This document shows, one piece after another, positions 26,397-34,483 of a stretch of 64,000 bases of DNA. This DNA comes from Streptomyces anulatus. Its GTDB lineage: Bacteria > Actinomycetota > Actinomycetes > Streptomycetales > Streptomycetaceae. Made by a program: the position numbers and the translations under genes. Numbering within the stretch: position 1 is the stretch's first letter; every line of letters starts with the position of its first letter. The notes under the pieces are model-generated. The model did not search any database and was not told where the DNA came from. It was given only the letters and a program-made list of their open reading frames with translations. The DNA lies in assembly GCF_000721175.1 (NCBI RefSeq), contig NZ_JOEZ01000012.1, positions 186,001-250,000 on the forward strand, read 5' to 3'.

Positions 26397-28079
26397 CTAG
26401 CGAGAGGAACGCAGTTCCCGCCTGAGGATCTTCCCACTCGCCGTCTTCGGCAGCTCGGTCAGGATCTCCACCTCACGCGGATACTTGTACGCGGCGAGCC
26501 GTTCCTCGCAGTACGCCCCCAGCTCGCCGGGCTCCACGGAGGTCCCCGGACGCAGACTCACGTACGCCCGGACGCTCTCCCCCCGGTACGCGTCGGGCAC
26601 CCCCACGACGGCCGCCTCGCGCACCGCCGGGTGGGTGTAGAGGACGTCCTCCACCTCGCGGGGCCACACCTTGAACCCGGAGGCGTTGATCATGTCCTTC
26701 TTGCGGTCGACGACGTACAGCCAGCCCGCCGCGTCCATGAACCCGATGTCGCCGGTGCGCAGCTCGCCGTCCGGGAAGGCGGCGGCCGTGGCCTCGGGGA
26801 GGTTCCAGTAGCCGGAGACCACCTGGGGGCCGCGCACCGCGATCTCGCCCTGTTCCCCGAAGGGCACCTCCCGGCCCTCCTCGTCGAGGATCCGTACGAC
26901 GGTGTCGGGTCCCGGCACGCCGACGGACAGCGCGCCCGAGACCGGGTCGACGGGGGCCTCGTGCTCGGGCGGGACCGAGGCGCAGGGGGCGGTGCACTCG
27001 GTGAGTCCGTAGCCGTTGCGGATGTACGGGCCGAAGCCCGCGCGGAACTTCTCCACGAGCGCGGGCGGCAGGGGCGCGCCGCCGGAGGAGATCACCCGGA
27101 ACGAGGCGAAGTGGTCCGGGGTGGCGTCCGGGTGCGCGGCCAGGGCCATGAACGCGGTCGACGGGCCCACGGTGTAGGCGGGGCGGTGGGCGGCGAAGGC
27201 CTCCAGGACGACGCCCGCCTCGAAGCGGTAGGCCAGCACGAGCGTGCCCGCGTTGGCGACGCAGGCGGCGAGCTGGCAGACCATGCCGGTGATGTGGAAG
27301 AGCGGGGCGAGCGCGAAGTAGGCGGAACCCTCGGCGACCGGATGGCCGGTGCGCTGGCGTTCGGCGTTGACCATGATGTTGCCGTGGGCGTTCATCGCGC
27401 CCTTGGGGGTGCCGCTGGTCCCGGAGGTGTAGCTGATCAGCGCCACGTCGGCGGCGGTGAGCTCCCGGGCCGCCGGGGCCGGGTTCCCCGCGCGGGCGAC
27501 GGTCAGCAGGTCGTCCGCGACGTCGTCGGGGCCGGGCGCCGGGAGCCGCTCGAAGCCGAGGACGCGGGGGTCGTTCTCGGTCTGGAGGTCCAGCTCGCAG
27601 GCGGTGAGGGCGATGGTGAGGGCCGGGGCCGCCGCCGCGGTGTCCCGCAGATACGTCTCCCACGCCCGGTCCGAGCAGATCAGCGCGGTGACCTGGGCGT
27701 CCGCGAGGACATGGCCGACCTCGCCGGACTTGTACATCGGGTTGAGCGGTACGACGGTGGCCCCCGCCTTCCACGCGCCGAGCAGCGCGAGGGCGAAGTG
27801 CGGGCTGTTCTGCAGCATGATCGCGACCCGGTCGCCCCGGCGCAGCCCCCGGGCGGCGAGGTGCCCGGCCACCGAGTCGGAGAGCTCGTCGGTCTCGCGG
27901 TAGTTCAGGCGGCCGTCGAAGTACGCCAGGGCCGGGTGCTCGGGCGCGCGCCCGACGGCGTCCCGGAAGGCGTGCAGCACGGTCGGGGGCGGGGTGAGGG
28001 GGGCCCGCTGGGCGTCGCTGAGCAGCGCGAGCCACGGCTGGGCCGCGTAGATGGAGCCGGTGGAGGTCGCGTCGTTCAT
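26397..28079 (-). CDS. Long-chain-type acyl-CoA ligase (FadD-like)
   Basis: A 560-residue ANL-superfamily ligase that activates a carboxylic acid with ATP and CoA. The P-loop is ISYTSGTSGTPKGAMNAHGN (about 195-214). Motif A5 is NGYGLTECTAP, and the hinge is LRTGDIGFMDAAGWLYVVDRKKDMI. The catalytic lysine lies in LPKTASGKILRRELRSS at the C-terminus, so both half-reactions are possible. ATG 28079 overlaps the stop of the SDR gene by an ATGA junction. A longer in-frame start gives only Arg-rich translated noise. The operon context suggests fatty or branched acid breakdown. Confidence 0.9.
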   Translation of the reverse strand: MNDATSTGSIYAAQPWLALLSDAQRAPLTPPPTVLHAFRDAVGRAPEHPALAYFDGRLNYRETDELSDSVAGHLAARGLRRGDRVAIMLQNSPHFALALLGAWKAGATVVPLNPMYKSGEVGHVLADAQVTALICSDRAWETYLRDTAAAAPALTIALTACELDLQTENDPRVLGFERLPAPGPDDVADDLLTVARAGNPAPAARELTAADVALISYTSGTSGTPKGAMNAHGNIMVNAERQRTGHPVAEGSAYFALAPLFHITGMVCQLAACVANAGTLVLAYRFEAGVVLEAFAAHRPAYTVGPSTAFMALAAHPDATPDHFASFRVISSGGAPLPPALVEKFRAGFGPYIRNGYGLTECTAPCASVPPEHEAPVDPVSGALSVGVPGPDTVVRILDEEGREVPFGEQGEIAVRGPQVVSGYWNLPEATAAAFPDGELRTGDIGFMDAAGWLYVVDRKKDMINASGFKVWPREVEDVLYTHPAVREAAVVGVPDAYRGESVRAYVSLRPGTSVEPGELGAYCEERLAAYKYPREVEILTELPKTASGKILRRELRSSR

Positions 28080-28846
28080 GCGCCGCTCGCCTCCCACTTC
28101 TGCTGGAGGCGGTTCATGTTGCCCATCCACCGGTCGGGATCGGCGGCCCGGGCCTGGTAGTAGCCGGCCACCTCGGGGTGCGGCAGGACCAGGAAGCGGT
28201 CGGCGTCCATCGCCTCGAACAGGGCGTCGGCGACGGCGTCCGGCTCGATGGCGCCGGGGGCGAGGACCAGCTCGCCGGCCGAACCCGCGGCGGTGAGCAT
28301 GTCGGTGCGTACGCCCTGCGGGCAGATCGCGTGGACCTTGACGCCGCGGTGGCGGTAGGTGAGCGAGAGCCACTCGGCGAAGGCGACCGCGCCGTGCTTG
28401 GTGACGCTGTACGGGGCCGCGCCGATCATCGTCAGCAGCCCGGCGGCGGAGGCGGTGGTGACGAAGCGGCCGCTGCCGCGCTCCAGCCACTCCGGAAGCA
28501 GCGCCCTGGCCGCGCGGACGTGGGCCATCACATTGACGTCCCAGGCGGCGGCCCAGACCTCCTCGTCGGCGAACACGTCGCCGGGCGAGGCCAGGCCCGC
28601 GTTGGCGCAGTAGACGTCCACCGTGCCGTCCAGCGCCTCCCGGGCCGCGTCCACGACGCCCGAGGCGTCGCCGGCGACGGCGAAGCCGCCGATCTCCTTC
28701 GCGAGCGGCTCGATCCGGGCGGGGTCGAGGTCGTTGACGACGACCCGCGCTCCCCCGGCGGCGAACCTGCGGGCCAGAGCGGCTCCGATGCCGCCTCCGG
28801 CCCCTGTGACCACTACGCCGGCGCCCTGCACCGTATCCATCGTCAT
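28076..28846 (-). CDS. Short-chain dehydrogenase/reductase
   Basis: A 256-residue classical SDR. The cofactor motif is VVVTGAGGGIGAALARRF, and the NAD/NADP-selecting Asp lies in VVVNDLDP. CANAG follows, then catalytic Ser-Ala-Ala-Gly (TTASAAGLL) and YSVTKHG with the Tyr-x3-Lys pair. The C-terminal tail GYYQARAADPDRWMGNMNRLQQKWEASGA is unusually long and conserved-looking, which suggests a substrate lid. It is the first gene of the operon with the acyl-CoA ligase and TetR genes. AAGG lies five to six bases before ATG 28846, and a second ATG six bases later is also possible. Confidence 0.88.
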   Translation of the reverse strand: MTMDTVQGAGVVVTGAGGGIGAALARRFAAGGARVVVNDLDPARIEPLAKEIGGFAVAGDASGVVDAAREALDGTVDVYCANAGLASPGDVFADEEVWAAAWDVNVMAHVRAARALLPEWLERGSGRFVTTASAAGLLTMIGAAPYSVTKHGAVAFAEWLSLTYRHRGVKVHAICPQGVRTDMLTAAGSAGELVLAPGAIEPDAVADALFEAMDADRFLVLPHPEVAGYYQARAADPDRWMGNMNRLQQKWEASGA

Positions 28847-28874
28847 CCCGCCCTTCCCATCCGGCTGGATCGGC

Positions 28875-28892
28875 AGACTAACCGGTCGGTAT
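28875..28892. promoter_or_regulatory. ATACCGAC-type TetR operator candidate
   Basis: Read on the minus strand this is ATACCGACCGGTTAGTCT, located 29 bases upstream of the SDR start. It shares ATACCGACYGGT with the sites at 21714 and 56973. The downstream TetR gene in the same operon is the natural candidate regulator. Confidence 0.5.
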
Positions 28893-29080
28893 GTGATCCG
28901 GGAAGGGCCGGGAACGGGCCGGGCGGCGGGCGGTGAGGAGTCCGGAAGAGTCCGGACGGGGCACGGGAGGAGTGCGGGGACCGGCTGGGGGAATCGGCGC
29001 GGCCCAGGTCGTTCCGTGCGGCCCCGGCCCGCGCTAGCGTGCGTGGCCATGACAGTCGGCGCGATCATGGAGGTAGCGGA

Positions 29081-30361
29081 ATGAACCTGTCCCGACGTGG
29101 TGTGCTGGCCGCGGGAGGCGCCCTGGGAGCGCTCGCGGCGACGACGGCCGGCACCGGACCCGCCGCCGCGTCGACCGCCCCCGGACGCGGCTCTGGACCC
29201 GGGCGCGGCCGGGTGCGTACCGGCTTCGACCGGCTGGCGGCCGACGGCTACCGGCTGCTACAAGGCCAGAAGGCCGGCATCGTCACCAACCCGACCGGCA
29301 TCACCGCCGACGTCCGGCACATCGTCGACGTGATGCACCCGGACGCGCGCGTGAACCTGACCGCCGTCTTCGGCCCCGAGCACGGTTTCCGGGGCACCGC
29401 GCAGGCGGGCGGCTCGGAGGGGCGCTACGACGACCCGGCGACCGGGCTGCCGGTCTACGACACGTACCTCAAGAGCGGGCAGGACCTCGCGGACATCTTC
29501 ACCGCCTCGGGTGTGGACGCCGTCGTCTTCGACATCCAGGACGCGGGCGCGCGCTTCTACACGTACATCTGGACGCTGTACGACTGCATGGAGGCGGCCG
29601 CGCTCGCAGGCAAGCGTCTCGTCGTGCTGGACCGGCCGAATCCGGTGACCGGGCGGGCGGCGCTCGGGCCGGTGCTGGACCCGGCGTTCGCCACGTTCGT
29701 CGGCCGCCGGGAGATCGCCCAGGCGCACGGGATGACGGTGGCGGAGCTGGCGCTGTTCTTCAACGCGGAGTTCCTGCACGAGAATCCGGTGCGGCTGGAC
29801 GTGGTGACGATGTCGGGGTGGCGGCGCTCGGACTTCTTCGACGAGACCGGGCTGCCGTGGGTGCCGCCGAGCCCGAACATGCCGACGCCCGAGACGGCGC
29901 TCGTCTACTCCGGCACCTGTCTCTTCGAGGGCACGAACCTCTCCGAGGGCCGGGGCACCACCCGCCCCTTCGAACTCCTTGGCGCGGAGGGCATCGACCG
30001 CAGCTGGGCGGCCGCCGCGAACGCGCTGGAGCTGCCGGGGGTGGCGTTCCGCGAGGCGTACTTCGCACCGACGTTCTCCAAGTTCGCGGGGAAGACGGTG
30101 GGCGGGGTGCAGGTGCACGTCCGGGACCGGGAGGTCTTCGACCCGGTCCGCACCGGGATCGCCCTGCTGGTGACGGCGAAGCGGACCTGGAGCGGCTTCG
30201 CCTGGCGGCCGGACAACTGGATCGACAAGCTCACCGGGAACACCCGGGTCCGCACGATGATCGACGCGGGCGCGGACACCGACGAGGTCGTACGGGCGTG
30301 GCAGCGGGACCTGTCGGCGTTCCGGGCGAAGCGGCGGAGGTATCTGCGGTACGGCGGGTAG
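29081..30361 (+). CDS. Secreted DUF1343 / NamZ-type exo-N-acetylmuramidase
   Basis: A 426-residue exported protein. The N-terminus MNLSRRGVLAAGGALGALAA is a Tat signal (SRRGVL), with cleavage near ASTA at about residue 30. The mature domain shows DUF1343 landmarks: KAGIVTNPTGI, AVFGPEHGFRG, VVFDIQDAGARFYTYIWTL, LDRPNPV, PSPNMPTPETALVYSGTCLFEGTNLSEGRGT and the C-terminal half YFAPTFSKFAGKTVGGVQ. Characterised members such as B. subtilis NamZ remove terminal N-acetylmuramic acid from peptidoglycan fragments. A role in cell-wall recycling outside the membrane follows. GGAGG precedes ATG 29081. Confidence 0.88.
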   Translation: MNLSRRGVLAAGGALGALAATTAGTGPAAASTAPGRGSGPGRGRVRTGFDRLAADGYRLLQGQKAGIVTNPTGITADVRHIVDVMHPDARVNLTAVFGPEHGFRGTAQAGGSEGRYDDPATGLPVYDTYLKSGQDLADIFTASGVDAVVFDIQDAGARFYTYIWTLYDCMEAAALAGKRLVVLDRPNPVTGRAALGPVLDPAFATFVGRREIAQAHGMTVAELALFFNAEFLHENPVRLDVVTMSGWRRSDFFDETGLPWVPPSPNMPTPETALVYSGTCLFEGTNLSEGRGTTRPFELLGAEGIDRSWAAAANALELPGVAFREAYFAPTFSKFAGKTVGGVQVHVRDREVFDPVRTGIALLVTAKRTWSGFAWRPDNWIDKLTGNTRVRTMIDAGADTDEVVRAWQRDLSAFRAKRRRYLRYGG

Positions 30362-30362
30362 C

Positions 30363-30390
30363 GCGGCCGGCCCGGACCCGGACCGGCCGC
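30363..30390. terminator. Probable hairpin terminator
   Basis: GCGGCCGGCCCGG pairs with CCGGACCGGCCGC with one mismatch, directly after the NamZ-type stop and before the convergent GNAT pseudogene end. Confidence 0.5.
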
Positions 30391-30411
30391 TCAGCCGCGC
30401 TCTTCAGCTGT

Positions 30412-30893
30412 TCAGCCGGCCAGGTCCAGGTCGCCGAGGTACTCGCCGTCGTCGGTGAGGCCCCGCTCGCGGTAGCCGAGCCGGAGGCAGAACTCCTCGG
30501 GGCCGCCCCCGCCGGGCTTCCAGGTCACGGTCGAGACCGTCCCGCCCCGCCGGCGGAGCTCCTCGTTCACCGCCCCCACGGCGAACCGTCCGTAGCCCCG
30601 GCCCTGCTCGTCGGCGGCGACGGCGAGCCGCCAGAGCCCGGAGCGGGGCGGGGCGTCCGGCACGTCGGCGCCGGAGTCGAACTTCAGGCCGAAGTACGCC
30701 ATCACGAAGCCGACGGCGCGATCACCGTCACAGATCAGCCGTGGCCAGGCGAGGTCGGGATGCACAGGGGCCTCGGCCGGCGACCGCGCGACCGGGGCGA
30801 CGAACACACGCTGCTGGGTGCGACTTCCAGCCGACAGGCGGCGAGCACATTGTCGGGGGTGACCTTCTCCAGGCGCGGGCGAGCTGTTGTCAT
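30412..30893 (-). pseudogene. Frameshifted GNAT acetyltransferase
   Basis: The N-terminal part MTTARPRLEKVTPDNVLAA plus CRLEVAPS starts at ATG 30893 in one frame. The remainder, APVARSPAEAPVHPDLAWPR through WRLAVAADEQGRGYGRFAVGAV to EYLGDLDLAG, continues in another frame, and the break lies near 30810-30820. The second part contains the GNAT acetyl-CoA loop (EQGRGYGRFA) and a normal C-terminus. The joined product would be about 160 residues, which fits a small GNAT. Without the shift the N-terminal strand and helix are lost. A sequencing error is possible and would restore an intact gene. Confidence 0.65.
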
Positions 30894-31126
30894 GGGGGAA
30901 CCCAACCCCACGGACCGTGACGCCGCCATCGGTTCTGGCCACCCGTGCGAGGACCGGACACCCTCGCACCACCCACCCGTGCGCCGCTCCGCTTCCGCCC
31001 GCGGCACCCCGTCCCACATGGGGCGTCTCGGCCAATGGACGGACTTCATCTTTCGATGGAGCCGAAACGGGCAGGCGTACGTCCATTCCTTGACGTCCAA
31101 GGACGAGCGACGGAGGTGGCGGTGTC

Positions 31127-31741
31127 ATGGCCGGTTTCCGGAGTCTTGCGAGACAGGTCCGCGATCCGCGGGGCGATCTGGCCCTGCGGCGGTATTCACT
31201 GCGCAAGTGTTTGGAGAGGTTCGCCCCGTACGGGCACCGGGCGACCTGGGACCATCTGTGCGCCCGGCACGGGATCGATCCCGAGGACCGGGCGCCCGAT
31301 CCGGTGCGCCTGGTGGGCGCGCTGGACGAGCTGGAGGAGGCGCGGGCCGTCTGGCTCGCGTACGAGGCGGGGTTCGCCGAACGGCGGCGGCGCGAGAAGC
31401 ACGCGGGGCTGCGGCGGCCCGGCGCGTTCGACGACTGGCACCGCCGCACCTGGGGCGGTCACGGGGTGGCCCGCTGCTCCGACCCGGGCATCCACCCGAC
31501 CGAGCCGCTCGCCGAGGTCCTGCGCCGCCTGATCGCGGCGCTCGGCTCCGGGCCCGGCTCCGCCTGCCCGGTCTGCGCGGGCACCGGCATCGAGTGGCGG
31601 CAGGAGCGGGGCGACGAGCCGTGGGCGGGCCCGGTGTGCACGGGCTGCGGGATCGCGGTGCCGCAGCCGGCCCTGACCGACCGCACGCTGGCCAGGGCCC
31701 GGCTGCCACGGCACCGGACGCCGGCCGCGCACGCGGCGTGA
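31127..31741 (+). CDS. Zinc-ribbon hypothetical protein
   Basis: A 204-residue soluble basic protein. The N-terminal two thirds are helical and rich in Arg, Glu and Leu (ALDELEEARAVWLAYEAGFAERR). The last third holds a four-cysteine cluster, CPVCAGTG...CTGCG, at about residues 148-174, typical of a rubredoxin-like zinc ribbon, followed by an Arg-rich tail. I do not recognise the family. A nucleic-acid-binding role is plausible from the zinc ribbon and charge but unproven. The start at ATG 31127 is the first good one after a GGAGGTGGCGG region. A hairpin terminator follows. Confidence 0.6.
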   Translation: MAGFRSLARQVRDPRGDLALRRYSLRKCLERFAPYGHRATWDHLCARHGIDPEDRAPDPVRLVGALDELEEARAVWLAYEAGFAERRRREKHAGLRRPGAFDDWHRRTWGGHGVARCSDPGIHPTEPLAEVLRRLIAALGSGPGSACPVCAGTGIEWRQERGDEPWAGPVCTGCGIAVPQPALTDRTLARARLPRHRTPAAHAA

Positions 31742-31787
31742 GGCCCCGGGGCCCCGCCGCGACCGCGCCACCGCCCGGCCACTCGTC

Positions 31788-31823
31788 GGCTTGGCCTCCC
31801 GGAAGGCCGGGAGGCCCCAAGCC
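31788..31823. terminator. Bidirectional hairpin terminator
   Basis: GGCCTCCCGG and CCGGGAGGCC form a perfect 10-bp stem with loop AAGG, extended by GGCTT/AAGCC after a two-base bulge. It separates the zinc-ribbon gene from the convergent end of the aminomutase operon. Confidence 0.72.
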
Positions 31824-31991
31824 CTGTGTGACCATTCCCGTCTGCCTCACGACGCGATGCACGCACTCGCGCCGCACCGACCTCAGACCCACGTACGTCC
31901 AGCACGAGGGCCTGGGACCGGCACGCCGAGAGCACGCACCTGACGCCGCGCGGCCGCCCTGCGGGCGACGACGGATCGTCAGACAGGCACC

Positions 31992-33035
31992 CTAGGGGCG
32001 CAGGATGGGTTTGACGCAGCGGCGGGCGTCCATGGCGTGGAACGCCTTCGGCGCGTCGGCCAGGGAGAAGGCCGCGTCGAACACATCGCCCGGCCGCAAC
32101 GCGCGGTCGAGCACGTCGCCGAGCAGCCCCGGCATCGTGGCGCGCACGTTCGCCCCGCCGCCGCCGAAGGTGAGGTTCTTGCCGAACAGTTCCCACAGCG
32201 GCAGCGTGACGCCCCAGGGCAGGCCCACACAGCCGATGCGGCCGCCCGGGCGTGCGCAGCCGATCGCCTGCCGTACCGACTGCAGCGTCCCGACCGCCTC
32301 GATCACGTGGCCGCTGCCGCCGTCGAGCAGGTCCACCACCTCCGCCGCCCCCTCCTCCCCCCGGGCGGCGACCACGTCGGTGGCCCCGTGTGCGCGGGCG
32401 AGCCGTCGGCGCACGGGGGCGCGTGACATGACGACGATCCGTGTCGCCCCCAACCTGCGGCAGGCGAGGACCGCGCACTGGCCGACGGCGCCGTCGCCGA
32501 CGACCACGACCGTGGCCCCCGGGCCCACTCCGGCGTGCACCGCCGCCTCGTGTCCGGTGGACATCACATCGGTCAGGGCCAGCAGCGACGGGACCAGATC
32601 GGGCGGCGGCGTCCCGGGAACGGCCAGCAGCGTGGTGTCGGCCAGGGGTACGCGGACGAACTCGGCCTGTCCGCCGTCGAGTACCGATCCATCGGGTCCG
32701 AACTCGCCGAACAGCATGCCGCTCTCACAGGCGATCGGCATTCCGCGGCGGCAGTGCGGACACGTGCCGTCCGAGGTGCTGAACGGAGCGAGGACGAAGT
32801 CCCCCCGGCGCAGAGCCGTCACGCCCGCGCCCACGTCCTCGACGACGCCGACGAACTCGTGGCCGCTGCGGACCGGCCGCGGCAGGGGCGAGAGACCTCG
32901 CAGCACGGACAGGTCCGAGCCGCAGACACCGGCCGCCACCACGCGTACCAGCGCGTCCGTGGGCTCCTCGACGCGAGGTTCGGGCACCTCCTCGACGCGT
33001 ACGTCGCCCGGGGCGTGAATGACCACAGCGAGCAC
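31992..33035 (-). CDS. Zinc-dependent alcohol dehydrogenase
   Basis: A 347-residue medium-chain dehydrogenase. Catalytic zinc ligands are in GVCGSDLS (Cys) and SGHEFVG (His-Glu). The structural zinc region TCPHCRRGMPIAC keeps three of the usual four cysteines. The Rossmann motif is VVVVGDGAVGQCAVLACRRLGA (about 170-191). GTG 33035 has AGGAGG seven bases upstream, and the reading frame further up belongs to another gene's shadow. It is the last gene of the aminomutase operon, 14 bases after the reductase gene. The natural reading is that it reduces the aldehyde made by that enzyme to an alcohol. Confidence 0.85.
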   Translation of the reverse strand: MLAVVIHAPGDVRVEEVPEPRVEEPTDALVRVVAAGVCGSDLSVLRGLSPLPRPVRSGHEFVGVVEDVGAGVTALRRGDFVLAPFSTSDGTCPHCRRGMPIACESGMLFGEFGPDGSVLDGGQAEFVRVPLADTTLLAVPGTPPPDLVPSLLALTDVMSTGHEAAVHAGVGPGATVVVVGDGAVGQCAVLACRRLGATRIVVMSRAPVRRRLARAHGATDVVAARGEEGAAEVVDLLDGGSGHVIEAVGTLQSVRQAIGCARPGGRIGCVGLPWGVTLPLWELFGKNLTFGGGGANVRATMPGLLGDVLDRALRPGDVFDAAFSLADAPKAFHAMDARRCVKPILRP

Positions 33036-33049
33036 AGCGTGTCCTCCTC

Positions 33050-34483
33050 TCAGATTCCGGCCAGGGCGGTGCTGCGCATGAGGAACTCGGCCAGGTACCC
33101 GTCGTGCGGCATCTCCGGCGGCAACCACCAGGTGGGCCGGTCCAGGCCGTAGACGTTGCGGATGGACGGCTCGTCCAGCAACGCGTCCACCAGAGCGGTG
33201 TTCCCGCCGGCGACACCGACCACCAGGGATCCGCGCAACGGCGCCGCCCCGTGGTCCGGGGACCAGGGGGCGACCCAGACGCAGGGGAACGGCATCTCCA
33301 GGCCCATCTGTTCGGCCGTGGGATCGTCCACCAGGTGCACCGCCGGCCCGAGCGCGGCACTGCCGTCGCCCAGGTCGTGCACGACGGTGTCGCCGAGGAC
33401 GGGCTCGCAGCCGGCCGCACCTCGGCGCAGGGCGTCCTCGACCCTCCGGGCCTCTGCCAGGGGCAGGCACGGAAGCTGGGTGTCCTCCTCCACCGGCGGC
33501 CCCGGCCGCAGGGCCGCGAGCCGCTTTGCCAGGGCCTCGGCGAAACCCCTGGGGTCGTGTTCGACCAGTACGGCGGTCGCGTTGAGACACGAGACGCCGC
33601 CCAGTCCGCCGACGGAGTCGGCGACCACGTCGAGATACGGGTCCCACCGGCCCCTGATGAGGACCTTGACCCGGCCGGGCCCCTGGGTCAGGACCGGCGT
33701 CCCGTACCGTCCGCCCGCGTAGCGGCGTACGGTCGCGTCCCCGCCGAAGACCATGGCGAGATCGCTGCCGCCGACCAGTTCCTCGGCGGTGCTGTGGTCG
33801 CATGGCAGCGTGAGCACCTCGTCGTCGGCGAATCCGGCCGACCGCAGGGCCAGCACCAGCCGGTGGGGCGTGAACGGGTCCCGGCGCGAGGGCCGCACCG
33901 CGACCCGGTACCCCAGGGCCAGCGCCTCCAGCCACAGCGAGTGGACGGCTGGGTGGTTCCCGGACGCGTTGACGCCGAGCAGCCTGCCGCGGCGGCGCCA
34001 GACGACGGCGCCGGTGTCGGGGACGTCCCGCCGGCCCGGTGGCAGCACCGCCCGGGGGCTGGCCCCCGCCGCGGTGTCGACCACGCCGGCCAGCACGTCC
34101 GCGATGGTCGCCGTGGCGGCCCGGATCACCGACACCGGGACGCCGGTCGAGCGGGCCACGAGTCCGTCGTGCTCCTGCCGTGTCAGCCCGCCCAGCGTGT
34201 CCGAGGCGAACGCCGCGCCCGCCGACCGGAGCCGGCGGCCGAGCCGGGCCGGAGACCGACCGCCCGAGGGGGCCGGCTCCCGGCGCAGCCGGTCCAGGGT
34301 GCGGGCGATGAACAGGCCCGGGACGAGCGACAGTTCCGCGAGCGGCTCCCCCGCCACGTCCCGGACTGTTTCCCGCCTGCCGGTGCGGTAGGCGCCGGCG
34401 GGAACGAGGGCGTCGACGAAGGGGAGCGATCCGGTCACGGTCCCCGGCGGTGCGGTGTCCGCCGCGCCCGGTGCGGTCCCCAT
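33050..34483 (-). CDS. LuxC/aldehyde-dehydrogenase-type acyl reductase
   Basis: A 477-residue protein of the aldehyde-dehydrogenase superfamily. The cofactor region reads LLGVNASGNHPAVHSLWLEALALGYRVAVRPS, split around residue 165. The catalytic cysteine is Cys299 in GLGGVSCLNATAVLVE. The sequence is divergent from metabolic ALDHs and closer in style to LuxC or EhpG-type reductases, which reduce an acyl thioester or acyl adenylate to aldehyde. The start codon overlaps the stop of the upstream adenylating-enzyme gene (ATGA), which links the two activities as LuxE/LuxC or EhpF/EhpG do. Direction of catalysis is inferred from this pairing. Confidence 0.75.
   Translation of the reverse strand: MGTAPGAADTAPPGTVTGSLPFVDALVPAGAYRTGRRETVRDVAGEPLAELSLVPGLFIARTLDRLRREPAPSGGRSPARLGRRLRSAGAAFASDTLGGLTRQEHDGLVARSTGVPVSVIRAATATIADVLAGVVDTAAGASPRAVLPPGRRDVPDTGAVVWRRRGRLLGVNASGNHPAVHSLWLEALALGYRVAVRPSRRDPFTPHRLVLALRSAGFADDEVLTLPCDHSTAEELVGGSDLAMVFGGDATVRRYAGGRYGTPVLTQGPGRVKVLIRGRWDPYLDVVADSVGGLGGVSCLNATAVLVEHDPRGFAEALAKRLAALRPGPPVEEDTQLPCLPLAEARRVEDALRRGAAGCEPVLGDTVVHDLGDGSAALGPAVHLVDDPTAEQMGLEMPFPCVWVAPWSPDHGAAPLRGSLVVGVAGGNTALVDALLDEPSIRNVYGLDRPTWWLPPEMPHDGYLAEFLMRSTALAGI

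Noticed and set aside
26397..28490. N-terminal extension of the acyl-CoA ligase by 137 residues
   Set aside because: The extension overlaps the SDR gene in another frame and is Arg-rich noise. The ATG at 28079 overlaps the SDR stop, as expected for a coupled operon.
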